Shown here: in pieces, positions 7,201 through 15,340 of the stretch
Numbering within the stretch: the stretch's first letter is position 1
How the letters are laid out: every line of letters starts with the position of its first letter
Source of the DNA: Aquibium microcysteis
Lineage (GTDB): Bacteria; Pseudomonadota; Alphaproteobacteria; Rhizobiales; Rhizobiaceae
NCBI RefSeq assembly: GCF_014495845.1
Contig: NZ_CP061080.1
Location: forward strand, 3,089,001-3,153,000
Length of the DNA: 64,000 nucleotides
Direction: 5' to 3'
Notes under the pieces: model-generated
What the model saw: only the letters and a program-made list of their open reading frames with translations
Databases searched by the model: none
What the model was told of the DNA's origin: nothing
Program-made: the position numbers and the translations under genes

Positions 7201-8193
7201 TCACTCGGTGGGCGTCTCGCACTCGAGCGACGTGGTGTAGGGACCGGTCGCCGAGAAATTGTGCGTCGCGGTCTTGATGCGCCAGCGGCCGTCGACACGC
7301 GGCCGGCACCCGCTGACCTCGGCATAGGCTTCCGCCTGCGCGAAGGGCGCGCCGTCGATCTCGAAGGACGCGGTCGCCTGGATCCGCTTCAGCTCCTCGG
7401 CTTTCGCCCTGGCTGCGCGCTTAGCCTCCCCCTCCTCGCTGAAGGGAGATCGCAGGAGCAGCTTCGGCCCCTCGAGTCCCGTCGACTCGGAGACCGTCTT
7501 CCGCTCGTTCTTGGCGCGGTCGTAGTAGGTGGCCTCGACCTCGCCGTGCTTCGGCTCGTCGGCCTCCGTCACGGTGTAGCTGATCAGGTTGATGCCGGGC
7601 GACACGACCAGCACGTCGAGTGCGCCGCCGCTGGCGCTCTGCCCCTTGCCCTTCACCACGACGACCAGCCGCTGGCTCTTCACCGTGACGGCCGCGTTGA
7701 TCTTGGCGCCGAGCCGGGTCAGGAACTCGAGCCCGTCCTCCTCGGCCTGCGCTTCGTAGGGGTTCGGCAGGCTCTTCAGCTCGCCGGCCATCTCCAGCTG
7801 CAGGCCGACCTTGCCGGCCACCTCGCCGAAGATGTCGCCGTAGGTGGGGTACTCCTCCTTGCGGTAGGCTTTCGGCTCTCGCTGCTTGGCGAGCGACTTG
7901 GCCGCGACCGACTTGGCGTTGACCGTGATCGTCTGCGGCCACCCGGCGAAGGCCACCGAGTCGACGATGAACAGGCCGAAGTCGCGCAGATTGCCCTCGT
8001 AGCCGCCGACCGGGTTGAGGATCGCTCCGGTCTCCGGGGCGATGATGGAGCCGTCGATGTCGTCGAGCTGCAGCTGGAGCGTATCAGCCTTCAGCCCCTC
8101 GCCGTCGGTGATCGTCATCGACATGTTGATGCCCGCGAAATTGGCCGTCACGTCCTGGCCGTTCGCGCTGAGGAAGAAGACGGGGACCGGCAT
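7201..8193 (-). CDS. D: Late control / baseplate hub protein gpD
   Basis: 330 residues. The start at 8193 overlaps the gpU stop (TGATG). Features of the P2 gpD (gp27-like hub) family include the opening PVFFLSANGQDVTANF, TYGDIFGEVAGKVGLQ, then EDGLEFLTRLGAKINAAVTV in the middle. It should form the baseplate hub on which the spike gpV sits. Despite the historic name, activity as a transcription regulator is not implied. Confidence 0.85.
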   Translation of the reverse strand: MPVPVFFLSANGQDVTANFAGINMSMTITDGEGLKADTLQLQLDDIDGSIIAPETGAILNPVGGYEGNLRDFGLFIVDSVAFAGWPQTITVNAKSVAAKSLAKQREPKAYRKEEYPTYGDIFGEVAGKVGLQLEMAGELKSLPNPYEAQAEEDGLEFLTRLGAKINAAVTVKSQRLVVVVKGKGQSASGGALDVLVVSPGINLISYTVTEADEPKHGEVEATYYDRAKNERKTVSESTGLEGPKLLLRSPFSEEGEAKRAARAKAEELKRIQATASFEIDGAPFAQAEAYAEVSGCRPRVDGRWRIKTATHNFSATGPYTTSLECETPTE

Positions 8194-8696
8194 CAGAAAC
8201 CGATCCCCACCCGAACGCCGAGGCTGAGCGGCCCGGCGGTGAGAGACGCGCCGAAGTTCGCCGCCCCCAGCACAGCCGAAAGCGCCGCGCCCCGCGCCCC
8301 GCCTCCCCCATACTGCATGAGGTTGAGCGAAGTCGTGACCGCCTGCGGCGTGCCGGCGGTATCGAGCAGGGTCTGCTCGTCCTCGATCGACGTGGCGATC
8401 CACACACCGAAGATGTTGATGCCCGCCCCGTTGATATGGGCGAGCATCATCGGCGTGAGCGCGTTCACCGCCTGGCGCACGCCCGCCAGCTGCGCCAGCC
8501 CGCGGCCGTTGAGGTGCCGCGGGTGGAAGGTCGACTCGAGCACGATGGCTTCGTTGCCGGGTCCCAGCCGGTGCACCGGCGGCGTGGCGCGGATGACCGG
8601 CTGAGCCTCGACACGCGGCTGGATGGTCCGCCGGATCGTCTCGACCGAATAGTTCGGGACGGTGAACCGGAACGGTCCCCAGGCCATGAGCATCAT
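8193..8696 (-). CDS. U: Tail protein gpU
   Basis: 167 residues, starting MMLMAWGPFRFTVPNYS. The pattern RLGPGNEAIVLESTFHP and QLAGVRQAVNALTPMML fits the P2 GpU family. The C-terminus is Gly/Ala-rich, as in phages where gpU is attached to LysM or membrane-active tails. The gene lies between the tape measure and gpD. Confidence 0.85.
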   Translation of the reverse strand: MMLMAWGPFRFTVPNYSVETIRRTIQPRVEAQPVIRATPPVHRLGPGNEAIVLESTFHPRHLNGRGLAQLAGVRQAVNALTPMMLAHINGAGINIFGVWIATSIEDEQTLLDTAGTPQAVTTSLNLMQYGGGGARGAALSAVLGAANFGASLTAGPLSLGVRVGIGF

Positions 8697-11467
8697 GCTT
8701 CTCCGTAGGCGTTGCCGCTGCCGAAGATGATCTGAGCCGAGCGGTTGAGCTGACGCTCCAGCTGGCGGAAGATCTCCGCCGCCTGCTGCTCGGCCTGGCC
8801 ACCCTGGACAACGAAGCGGTTGTTGATGACGACCGACGGCGCGCCGCCGCCCAGCTTGTGGTTGGGCGTGATCGAGCCGTTGACGGCCGGCGTGAACAGC
8901 TCGATGCCGTTCTCGCCGACCTTGTAGGTGAGGCCCGCTTTCACCGGGCCGCCGCTGGCGCGCGCGCCGTCGGGCTTCGGCTTTCCCACCATCGAGCCGA
9001 GCGCAGCACCCGCCGCCGCCGCGCCGCCGGCATTGCCGGCATTGCCCGTGCCGGTGAAGCCGATCGCGGTGCTGAGGTTGAGGTTGCCGAAGGCCTCACG
9101 GATGCGGCCGGGCAACCCCCTCACCCATTCGATGAACTCGGCGAACTTCGCCGTGGCACCGTCCCACAGGGACTGCACCATACTCACGCCGGCAGCGTAG
9201 AAGGCTGCCGCCTGCGCCTGCAGGTCGGCCGCCAGCGCGCTCACCACGCCGGGCAGGGTTTTCAGCAGGTCGATCGAGCGCTGGATATGGCCGCTCCAGT
9301 CGATCCCGGTGAGGTAGTTCACCATCCGCGCCGCGGCCGCGCCCGCCCGTGCAGCGGACTCGTCGAAGTTCACGTAGATCTTGTCGAAGACCCCTCCGAC
9401 GAAGTTGTTCACCTCCGTGAAGGCGTTGAGCAGGCTGACGATACCGTCACGCATGCCCGCGACAGAGCCGGGCGCCAGGTTCTCGGCGAACGCCGCCGCG
9501 AACTCCTTCACCCCGCTCGCCACACCCTTGATCACGCGCCAGGCGGCGCCGCCGGCCGACGCCATCGTGTTGAAGAACGAGGCCAGCAGGTCGACAGTCG
9601 CCTGAAACTCCGGGTTGGCCTGCACCGCGGCCACGATCTCCTTCAGCGAGGCGATCATTTCCCTGGTGCGCACGATCGTCGTTTCGATGCCGCGCATGAG
9701 ACCCGCGCCGTGACTGGCCCCAAGGCCGGCCGCGTCGCCCTCGAAACGCTGGAAGAGCCCGCCGATCGCCGAGGATGCTCGGTCGATGAGCGCGGCAGTC
9801 TCCGGCCCCATGCCCTCGCGCACACCCGCGCCGAAGCCGCGCACGTACCCGGTGATCTGATCCCAATTGAGGTAGGCCAGATACCCGACGGCGGCCGCGG
9901 CCGCGGTGATGGGGTTGACCAGCAGAGAGGCGGCTGCGCTGACGCCCGTCATCGCGAACCCGAATGCTGCCAGGCCGGCGACGGCCGCGAGGCTGTACGT
10001 GCCCAGCTCCAGGATCAGCGGGTTCACCTCGCCAAGCCGGTTGATGGCAGCGGCGAAGTTCTCGATCGCCCGCGTTGCCGTGTCCAGGACGCCGGAGTCG
10101 GCCGCCGCCCGGAAGAGGTCGATCATGGCGGCGCTCATTCGAGCCACCGCGCCGACGACGCCTCCCATGCGCGTCTCGCGCAGGGCCTGGGCGAACCCTT
10201 GCGAGTTCGTTTCGAGCTCGCTGGTCCACTTCGAGAAGTCGTCGCCGAAGAGCGCCAGCGTGCGCGCGCCCTGGCGGACGTCGAAGATCCGGAAGAAGTC
10301 GGACATGGCGATGTTGGCCGCCTGCATGTCGGCGATCAGCCGTTCGACGTCCAGCGATTCGCCGAAGCCGAACAGGATATCGCTCACCGAGGTGGAGATC
10401 TGATCGGCGGACATCGTGCTGTTGTCGCCGACCGCCTTCATGATCTCGGCGGTGATCGTCTTGACCTTCTCGCTCGTGGCTACGGTGGAGTCGAGGATCT
10501 TCTGGACCTCCGCCTCCGCAGCCTTGGCGTCCAGGCCGTTGAATGCCAGGGCGTTGGAAATGTCGGCAGCCGAGATCTCGCGCGACTTCTCGAGGTAGTC
10601 GGCGAGGTCGATGTTGTACCGGCCCAACGCCTCCTGCGCCATGTTGGTGGGCCGGATCATCCGGGTCATCATCGCCCTGATCGACACGCCGGCCTCCGAC
10701 GCCTTGATGCCGCGGCGCGCCTGAATGAGGAACATCGCCGCCAGCTCTTCGATCGAAATGCCGAGCGCCGAGGCCGACGGCGCGGCATACTTGAATGCCT
10801 CGGTCATCTGCTCGACGTTCGAGTTCGTCAGGTTCGCGGCGTAGGCGATGACATCGGCCGCGCGCAGCGCCGACGAATTGGCCTCGGCCATGGTGGCCAT
10901 CGGCAGCCGCATCGCCGTCATGACGTTGGTCAGCTTGTCGGCGGCTTCCTCGGTGTCGTAGTTGCCGGCGATCGCGAAGTCGATCGCGATTGGCAGGACA
11001 CCCTCAACCTGCTCGTGGGTGAGACCCGCCTGGACGAGCTGGTTGTAGGCCTTGGCGATCTCGCCGGCATGACGCGGCGAGGTCTTGTTGATTTCCGAGA
11101 TCAGGTCGGTGACGTTCTGACGGAACGCCTCCCGGGTCATCTCCGTCCCGTCCGCCAGATTGAAGACGTCGTTCTTGCCGAAGCGGCGGCCCTCGATTTC
11201 GTTGAGGGTGTCCTCCATGTCGTAGATGGTCTTGCCGGCCTTCCCGAGGCCCATGGCGATCGCGCCGCCGGCCACCGTGATGTCCCCGGCGCTGCGGCGG
11301 AACTCGCGGGCGGCATTGCCCACCGCGTTCACGGGCGCCATTGCCGCCTTCCCGGCCAGGCCAACCGCCGCGTTCACGCCGGTCAGGGCTGCGGTGATCG
11401 CCTGCGCCGGACCCGACACCTGGTCGACCAGGGTCAGGATGAGCTTAGCGGCCTTTGAAACCGACAT
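8693..11467 (-). CDS. Tail tape measure protein
   Basis: 924 residues, the longest gene in the window. The N-terminal 120 residues are helical (MSVSKAAKLILTLVDQVSGPAQ). A TP901-type tape-measure core follows (LTHEQVEGVLPIAIDFA, GISIEELAAMFLIQARRGIKASEAG), with hydrophobic helices around residues 480-530 and a Gly/Ala-rich C-terminus. It would set tail length and probably help DNA pass the inner membrane. It sits after the chaperone pair gpE/gpE', the universal order in tailed phages. Confidence 0.9.
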   Translation of the reverse strand: MSVSKAAKLILTLVDQVSGPAQAITAALTGVNAAVGLAGKAAMAPVNAVGNAAREFRRSAGDITVAGGAIAMGLGKAGKTIYDMEDTLNEIEGRRFGKNDVFNLADGTEMTREAFRQNVTDLISEINKTSPRHAGEIAKAYNQLVQAGLTHEQVEGVLPIAIDFAIAGNYDTEEAADKLTNVMTAMRLPMATMAEANSSALRAADVIAYAANLTNSNVEQMTEAFKYAAPSASALGISIEELAAMFLIQARRGIKASEAGVSIRAMMTRMIRPTNMAQEALGRYNIDLADYLEKSREISAADISNALAFNGLDAKAAEAEVQKILDSTVATSEKVKTITAEIMKAVGDNSTMSADQISTSVSDILFGFGESLDVERLIADMQAANIAMSDFFRIFDVRQGARTLALFGDDFSKWTSELETNSQGFAQALRETRMGGVVGAVARMSAAMIDLFRAAADSGVLDTATRAIENFAAAINRLGEVNPLILELGTYSLAAVAGLAAFGFAMTGVSAAASLLVNPITAAAAAVGYLAYLNWDQITGYVRGFGAGVREGMGPETAALIDRASSAIGGLFQRFEGDAAGLGASHGAGLMRGIETTIVRTREMIASLKEIVAAVQANPEFQATVDLLASFFNTMASAGGAAWRVIKGVASGVKEFAAAFAENLAPGSVAGMRDGIVSLLNAFTEVNNFVGGVFDKIYVNFDESAARAGAAAARMVNYLTGIDWSGHIQRSIDLLKTLPGVVSALAADLQAQAAAFYAAGVSMVQSLWDGATAKFAEFIEWVRGLPGRIREAFGNLNLSTAIGFTGTGNAGNAGGAAAAGAALGSMVGKPKPDGARASGGPVKAGLTYKVGENGIELFTPAVNGSITPNHKLGGGAPSVVINNRFVVQGGQAEQQAAEIFRQLERQLNRSAQIIFGSGNAYGEA

Positions 11468-11680
11468 GGAGGATCCTCGCTAGGTTTTCGACGCTCTGCT
11501 GCTGCGTCTGCGCGAAGATCTTCGTGGCCTGGGGATACCAGACCTCGACGAGTTCGGGGAACTCCATGTCGAGAAGATCGGCCCTGCTGAAGTGCAGGAC
11601 GTGCGCGACTACCGCTGCGTATTCTGGCCAGTCTCGGAAAGCTGCGCGGCCGCCATCCGCAGTTTCCGCGGCAGAAAAGC
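11445..11680 (-). CDS. gpE' extension made by -1 frameshift from gpE
   Basis: In the -1 frame relative to gpE a coding stretch continues past the gpE stop: FRDWPEYAAVVAHVLHFSRA, then DMEFPELVEVWYPQATKIF, ending LARILHVGFKGR at 11445, overlapping the tape measure start by 23 bp. It has no start of its own. A candidate slip site is TTTT at the complement of 11675-11678, but the -1 frame is open through the whole of gpE, so the site is uncertain. P2 and lambda make their chaperone fusion in the same way. Confidence 0.7.
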
Positions 11681-12034
11681 CTGTACGGCCTCCTGCAGCT
11701 CGACGAAGTCGTCGCCGTCGAGCGCCTTGATGACCTCGCGCGGCGCGCCCGTCATGAGCACGGCGAGCGCCACCTCTTCCTCGTCTCCCTTCATGTTCGC
11801 CAGCGCGGAGAAGTCGCTCCCGCGCAGCCGCTTCAGGGTCAGGGTTTCGTAGACGGTGCCGTCGTAATCGACGGGGTACTCCAGCTCGAGGACGCGCTCG
11901 CGCTCCTTGCCGGGCCGCTCGACCAGGCGGGCCGGAGCCGGGGTCGGCTTGCTCGCCACCTCCGACTCCGCCTGCTTCTGTGCTTCCACCTTCGCGATCT
12001 CCTCGGGCCTCGCGGCCCTCACGACTGTGTTCAT
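11609..12034 (-). CDS. E: Tail assembly chaperone gpE
   Basis: 141 residues with a variable N-terminus and a conserved core (YDGTVYETLTLKRLRGSDF, VALAVLMTGAPREVIKALDGDDF) of the P2 gpE / phage tail assembly chaperone family. It stops at 11609 inside the reading frame of the gpE' extension. It coats the tape measure protein during tail assembly. Confidence 0.85.
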   Translation of the reverse strand: MNTVVRAARPEEIAKVEAQKQAESEVASKPTPAPARLVERPGKERERVLELEYPVDYDGTVYETLTLKRLRGSDFSALANMKGDEEEVALAVLMTGAPREVIKALDGDDFVELQEAVQAFLPRKLRMAAAQLSETGQNTQR

Positions 12035-12066
12035 GATCCACTCTCCTTGTGGGGTTTGCCCGGCTG

Positions 12067-12576
12067 TCAGTAGCCGAGCGCTGCGTTGATGCCGGCGAGC
12101 TGGTTGACGCCGTTGACGATGCGCTTCGGCGGCCAGGCCTGAAGCTCATGGATGACCCGCGCGTCCGCCTCGTAGCGGAAGTAGCGGACGCCATTCACGA
12201 CGAACTCCAGCCCGCTCTTCTCGCCGCGCTGCCAGCGATCGCGGGAGCCGCCGTTCGGGCTGCCCTCCAAGATGCAGATGTGCGGGATGTAGAGGCCGGA
12301 GCCTTCCGACAGGACCGCGCCCCGGAAGGTGACGCGGGTCGTCTGGCCCGGTCCGAGCGCAAGGCGCCCCATGATGTCGGGGTTGTGCCCCGCCATCTTG
12401 ACCGTGACCTCGAGCGCTTCGATGGCCGCCATCGGCTGGTTGACGCCGAGGTCCATGCCGCCGCCGCGGTATTCCTGCATGACGGGGGTGGGGATCGGCA
12501 GATCCACCTCTTCGGTGTCGATGCCGAAGTCCAGCCCGTCGAGGAACATGGTGAAGCCCTGCAGAATGTGCCGCAT
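12067..12576 (-). CDS. FII: Major tail tube protein FII
   Basis: 169 residues, typical length for P2 FII. MRHILQGFTMFLDGLDFGIDT opens as in the family, and the RGGGMDLGVNQPMAAIEALEVTVKM region is well conserved. It forms the inner tube of the contractile tail, directly after the sheath gene. Confidence 0.9.
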   Translation of the reverse strand: MRHILQGFTMFLDGLDFGIDTEEVDLPIPTPVMQEYRGGGMDLGVNQPMAAIEALEVTVKMAGHNPDIMGRLALGPGQTTRVTFRGAVLSEGSGLYIPHICILEGSPNGGSRDRWQRGEKSGLEFVVNGVRYFRYEADARVIHELQAWPPKRIVNGVNQLAGINAALGY

Positions 12577-12604
12577 GGGTTTGGTCTCCTATTTGTGCGT
12601 GAGA

Positions 12605-14080
12605 TCAGGCGGCGGGCAGAGCTGCGCTCGACAGGCGCGCGATCTCTCGGATCGCCTCCTGTGCCAGCTGCTCGTAGTAGCCGGTGTTGCGGTTGAACAC
12701 GAAGGTGATGTGCTCGATCGGCGCCGGGCCCTCGGCGTCGTAGGACACGTAGAGGTGTCCGCTCGCCCAGGTCTCCTTCGTGTTGAGCACCGGGTCGAAC
12801 CAGACGCGGCCGCCGAGCGTGGCGCCGAGCCCCTGCCAGCGGCGCAGCGCGCTGTTGACCGTCTCGGCGATGTCGACGAGCACCTGCAGGCCGAACGGCT
12901 TGTCGATGAACACCTCCGACGCCAGTTCGATCGAGTCCATGATGGCGTCATGCGCGCGCCGCACCGACCAGAACTGGCGAAGCGAATCCGACGACGGAAC
13001 CCGCGAACCCCACAGCTTGAAGCCGCCGCTCGGCGAGCGGACGATGCAGGCCACGGCGTTCTTGTTGAGCAGCTGCGACTCCGCCGCGGGGTCGTTGATC
13101 GAATGCTCGATCGTCCGCGAGATCCCGACCACGCCCTCGACGACGTGGTTCGACGGCGAGAACCAGAAGCCCTCGCTGTAGTCGATCCGCGCCTGCAGGC
13201 CGGCCACGCGGGCCGATGCCGGCTGCGACACCACCGCGCCGGCCTTGAACACCTTCACCATCGGCTCGATGATCAGGAGCCGGTCGGTGTCGTAGTCCAG
13301 GCGGTCGGTGATGGCGGCCGATGCGCTGGTGGCCGGAGCATCCTTGATCACGCCGCCGCGGAAGCGGTTGGCGAGCGTCAGCAGCTCCATGGTCACCGGG
13401 TTGGCCACCGTGCCCACGGTCGCGGTCGCCGTCGCCCCGGTGCCGTCGCCGCCGGTGAGGGCGATCGTCGGCGCGGTCGTGTAGCCGGCGCCCGGGTTGG
13501 TCAGCACAACCTCGGAAACCTCGCCGGTCTCGCTGTCGATGATCGCGACCGCGCTGGCGCCGAACCCGGTGGTGTCGCCCGCGCCGCGGGTGATGGTGAC
13601 CGCAGGGGCCTCGGTGTAGCCGGAGCCGCCGTCGGAAACCGCGATCCCGGAGATGCCGTCGGTGGGCCGCTGGCTGGTGAAGCCCGGCGCGCAGAACAGC
13701 TTGGGCCGCAGGTTGTGCAGATCCGGTGCCCTGCGCAGCGCATGCAGGCCGGTGTAGCCGGTCGAGCTGCCGATGATGTTGGCCATCGTCTCGGTGATGT
13801 CCTCGCCCTCCTCGACGCGCACCACCAGGATGGTCTGCGAGACGCGGGTCGCCTGATCGAAGATGCCGTCGATCGCGTCCTTCAGCGTTCCGGTGTTGCC
13901 CAGGCCCTGGACGGCGCCGTTGCTGCCGTAGACCGGGATCGGCGTGTTGAGCGGCCATAGCGTGTCGTTGGCGTCCGGCGCGGTGCCGACCAGCCCGATG
14001 ACGCCGGTGTCGATCGTCGAGACCGGGCGCGGCCCGTTGTTCTGCTCGATCGTTTCCACGCCGTGAAGATAGATGTCCAT
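12605..14080 (-). CDS. FI: Contractile tail sheath protein FI with inserted domain
   Basis: 491 residues. Sheath features include STIDTGVIGLVGTAPDAND near the N-terminus, GISRTIEHSIND in the middle and VRRAHDAIMDSIE and WASGHLYVSYDAEGPAPIEHI at the C-terminus. Residues about 142-223 are an extra insert made of two related beta units (DGGSGYTEAPAVTIT and NPGAGYTTAPTIALT) not needed for a P2-type sheath; it is probably displayed on the outside. The gene proves a myovirus morphology. Confidence 0.9.
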   Translation of the reverse strand: MDIYLHGVETIEQNNGPRPVSTIDTGVIGLVGTAPDANDTLWPLNTPIPVYGSNGAVQGLGNTGTLKDAIDGIFDQATRVSQTILVVRVEEGEDITETMANIIGSSTGYTGLHALRRAPDLHNLRPKLFCAPGFTSQRPTDGISGIAVSDGGSGYTEAPAVTITRGAGDTTGFGASAVAIIDSETGEVSEVVLTNPGAGYTTAPTIALTGGDGTGATATATVGTVANPVTMELLTLANRFRGGVIKDAPATSASAAITDRLDYDTDRLLIIEPMVKVFKAGAVVSQPASARVAGLQARIDYSEGFWFSPSNHVVEGVVGISRTIEHSINDPAAESQLLNKNAVACIVRSPSGGFKLWGSRVPSSDSLRQFWSVRRAHDAIMDSIELASEVFIDKPFGLQVLVDIAETVNSALRRWQGLGATLGGRVWFDPVLNTKETWASGHLYVSYDAEGPAPIEHITFVFNRNTGYYEQLAQEAIREIARLSSAALPAA

Positions 14081-14125
14081 GTTGCTCTCCGATGAAGCTG
14101 GCCCGCCTGCGGGCGCGATGGGAGG

Positions 14126-14156
14126 AAAGAAAAAGGCCGCCGGTGAGGGCGGCCTT
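14126..14156 (-). terminator. Intrinsic terminator or attenuator before the sheath gene
   Basis: Minus-strand stem AAGGCCGCC with GGCGGCCTT around a 6-base loop, followed by TTTTTC. It separates the first fibre block (ending 14177) from the sheath start at 14080, so either sheath has its own promoter or readthrough is partial. Confidence 0.7.
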
Positions 14157-14176
14157 GGTTCGCAAGCTCCGTGACC

Positions 14177-15196
14177 TCAGGCCGCCAGCTTGCTCACGAG
14201 CGACACGAGAACCTTCCCGGTGGAAAGGCCGTACAGGGTGATGACGTTCCGCGCGTTCGGCGCGGTCGAGAGCGATATCCCGCCGCTTCCTCCGGCCTCG
14301 AAGAAGGCCGAGTTCAGCGACAGCGTCCTTCCCCCCGTCGCGTCCTGGACGAGTTCCAGCACCGCAGTCTGTCCCTGCTTCAGGCCGGGACTGGCGTTGA
14401 AGGTGACGGCCCCCGACAGGGTCGCCCGGGCGTTCAGGAAGTTGCCGAAGTTGAGCGACACCAGGCCGCTCAGGTTGCCCAGGTTGACCGGCACCGCGGC
14501 GTCCCAGACGCGATCCGTGGTCAGCGCATAGCCGACCCCCTTCGCCCGGAACTCCGCCGCCGTGCCGATCTCGAGGAAGCCGGCCGCTGTGTCGGTGGCG
14601 TAGTCGTGGGTGTGGTCGATCGCCGCCTTGTTGGCGAGCGCAGCCGCCATGCTGGCGGCGAAGTTCGGATCGTTGCCGAGAGCCGCCGCCAGCTCGTTGA
14701 GCGTGTCCAGCGCCCCGGGGGCGCCGTTCACGAAGGCATCCAGCGCAGCCGAGATCGCCGCCGTCATCTCCGCAGTGGACGACACGCCCATCGCGCTCCT
14801 CATGGCGGCGTAGTCCGCTGCCGCCATGAACTCCTTCACGTTCGCCGACGTGCTGAAGTTGGCCGGGTTGAGGTAGTAGGCCCCGTTCTGGCCGTTCAGC
14901 AGCACCGAGTTCGGCGCGACGCCTTCGCTGATGAGCGAGATCTCCTCGAAGGCGGTGTCGATCGCCTGCTGAAGAGCCTCCAGCTGCGGCGTGATGTTCG
15001 CCTGGATGATGTCGAGCGCCGCCGACGTCCCTTCCTCGATCAACGACTCGAAGCTGGCCTCGAGGTTTTCGCGCTCGATGAGCCGCGCGTGGATCGAGCC
15101 GAAGATGCCGTTGAACAGGGTCGGCGTCATCTCCATCGTGGAGTCGACGGTGTAGCCGTTGTCAGGTGTGGGCGTATTCAACGATGCCCTCCCCAT
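14177..15196 (-). CDS. Tail fibre protein (first fibre block)
   Basis: 339 residues. An N-terminal attachment part and helical region (ERENLEASFESLIEEGTSAA) are followed by GALDTLNELAAALGNDPNF, shared with the fibre at 4993-6234. A C-terminal 115-residue domain is paralogous to the protein at 4176-4763. It overlaps the small gene upstream by 35 bp. A host-receptor role is inferred from domain sharing and position after the baseplate genes. Confidence 0.7.
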   Translation of the reverse strand: MGRASLNTPTPDNGYTVDSTMEMTPTLFNGIFGSIHARLIERENLEASFESLIEEGTSAALDIIQANITPQLEALQQAIDTAFEEISLISEGVAPNSVLLNGQNGAYYLNPANFSTSANVKEFMAAADYAAMRSAMGVSSTAEMTAAISAALDAFVNGAPGALDTLNELAAALGNDPNFAASMAAALANKAAIDHTHDYATDTAAGFLEIGTAAEFRAKGVGYALTTDRVWDAAVPVNLGNLSGLVSLNFGNFLNARATLSGAVTFNASPGLKQGQTAVLELVQDATGGRTLSLNSAFFEAGGSGGISLSTAPNARNVITLYGLSTGKVLVSLVSKLAA

Positions 15197-15329
15197 GCTC
15201 GGCGATGAGCGCCTTCAGCCAGGCGCCCTTCATCTCGATCTCGCTGCCGGGCCGGTACTTCATCGGCCCGCGCTCGACGACCCTGGTCAGCTTCACCCGG
15301 TAGATCGTCTCGTTGTCGTAGGTGGCCAT
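15162..15329 (-). CDS. Small conserved-looking protein between baseplate and fibre
   Basis: 55 residues, MATYDNETIYRVKLTRVVER with a strand-rich core and ending EHGEGIVEYAHT. It overlaps the fibre start and lies 11 bp after the large baseplate gene. The composition suggests a small folded phage protein similar in type to the one at 19607-19813 (both mention EYLL/IVEYA-like ends). Function unknown. Confidence 0.6.
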   Translation of the reverse strand: MATYDNETIYRVKLTRVVERGPMKYRPGSEIEMKGAWLKALIAEHGEGIVEYAHT

Positions 15330-15340
15330 GGGGTTCTCCC

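Noticed and set aside
8858..11458. 866-codon plus-strand open frame
   Set aside because: It lies exactly opposite the tape measure gene, is Arg/His/Gly-rich with no domain, and is a product of high GC third positions.
11445..12194. 249-codon minus-strand frame as one independent gene
   Set aside because: Only the last 70 or so codons are protein-like; the upstream part is an off-frame shadow of gpE and the tube-gpE gap.
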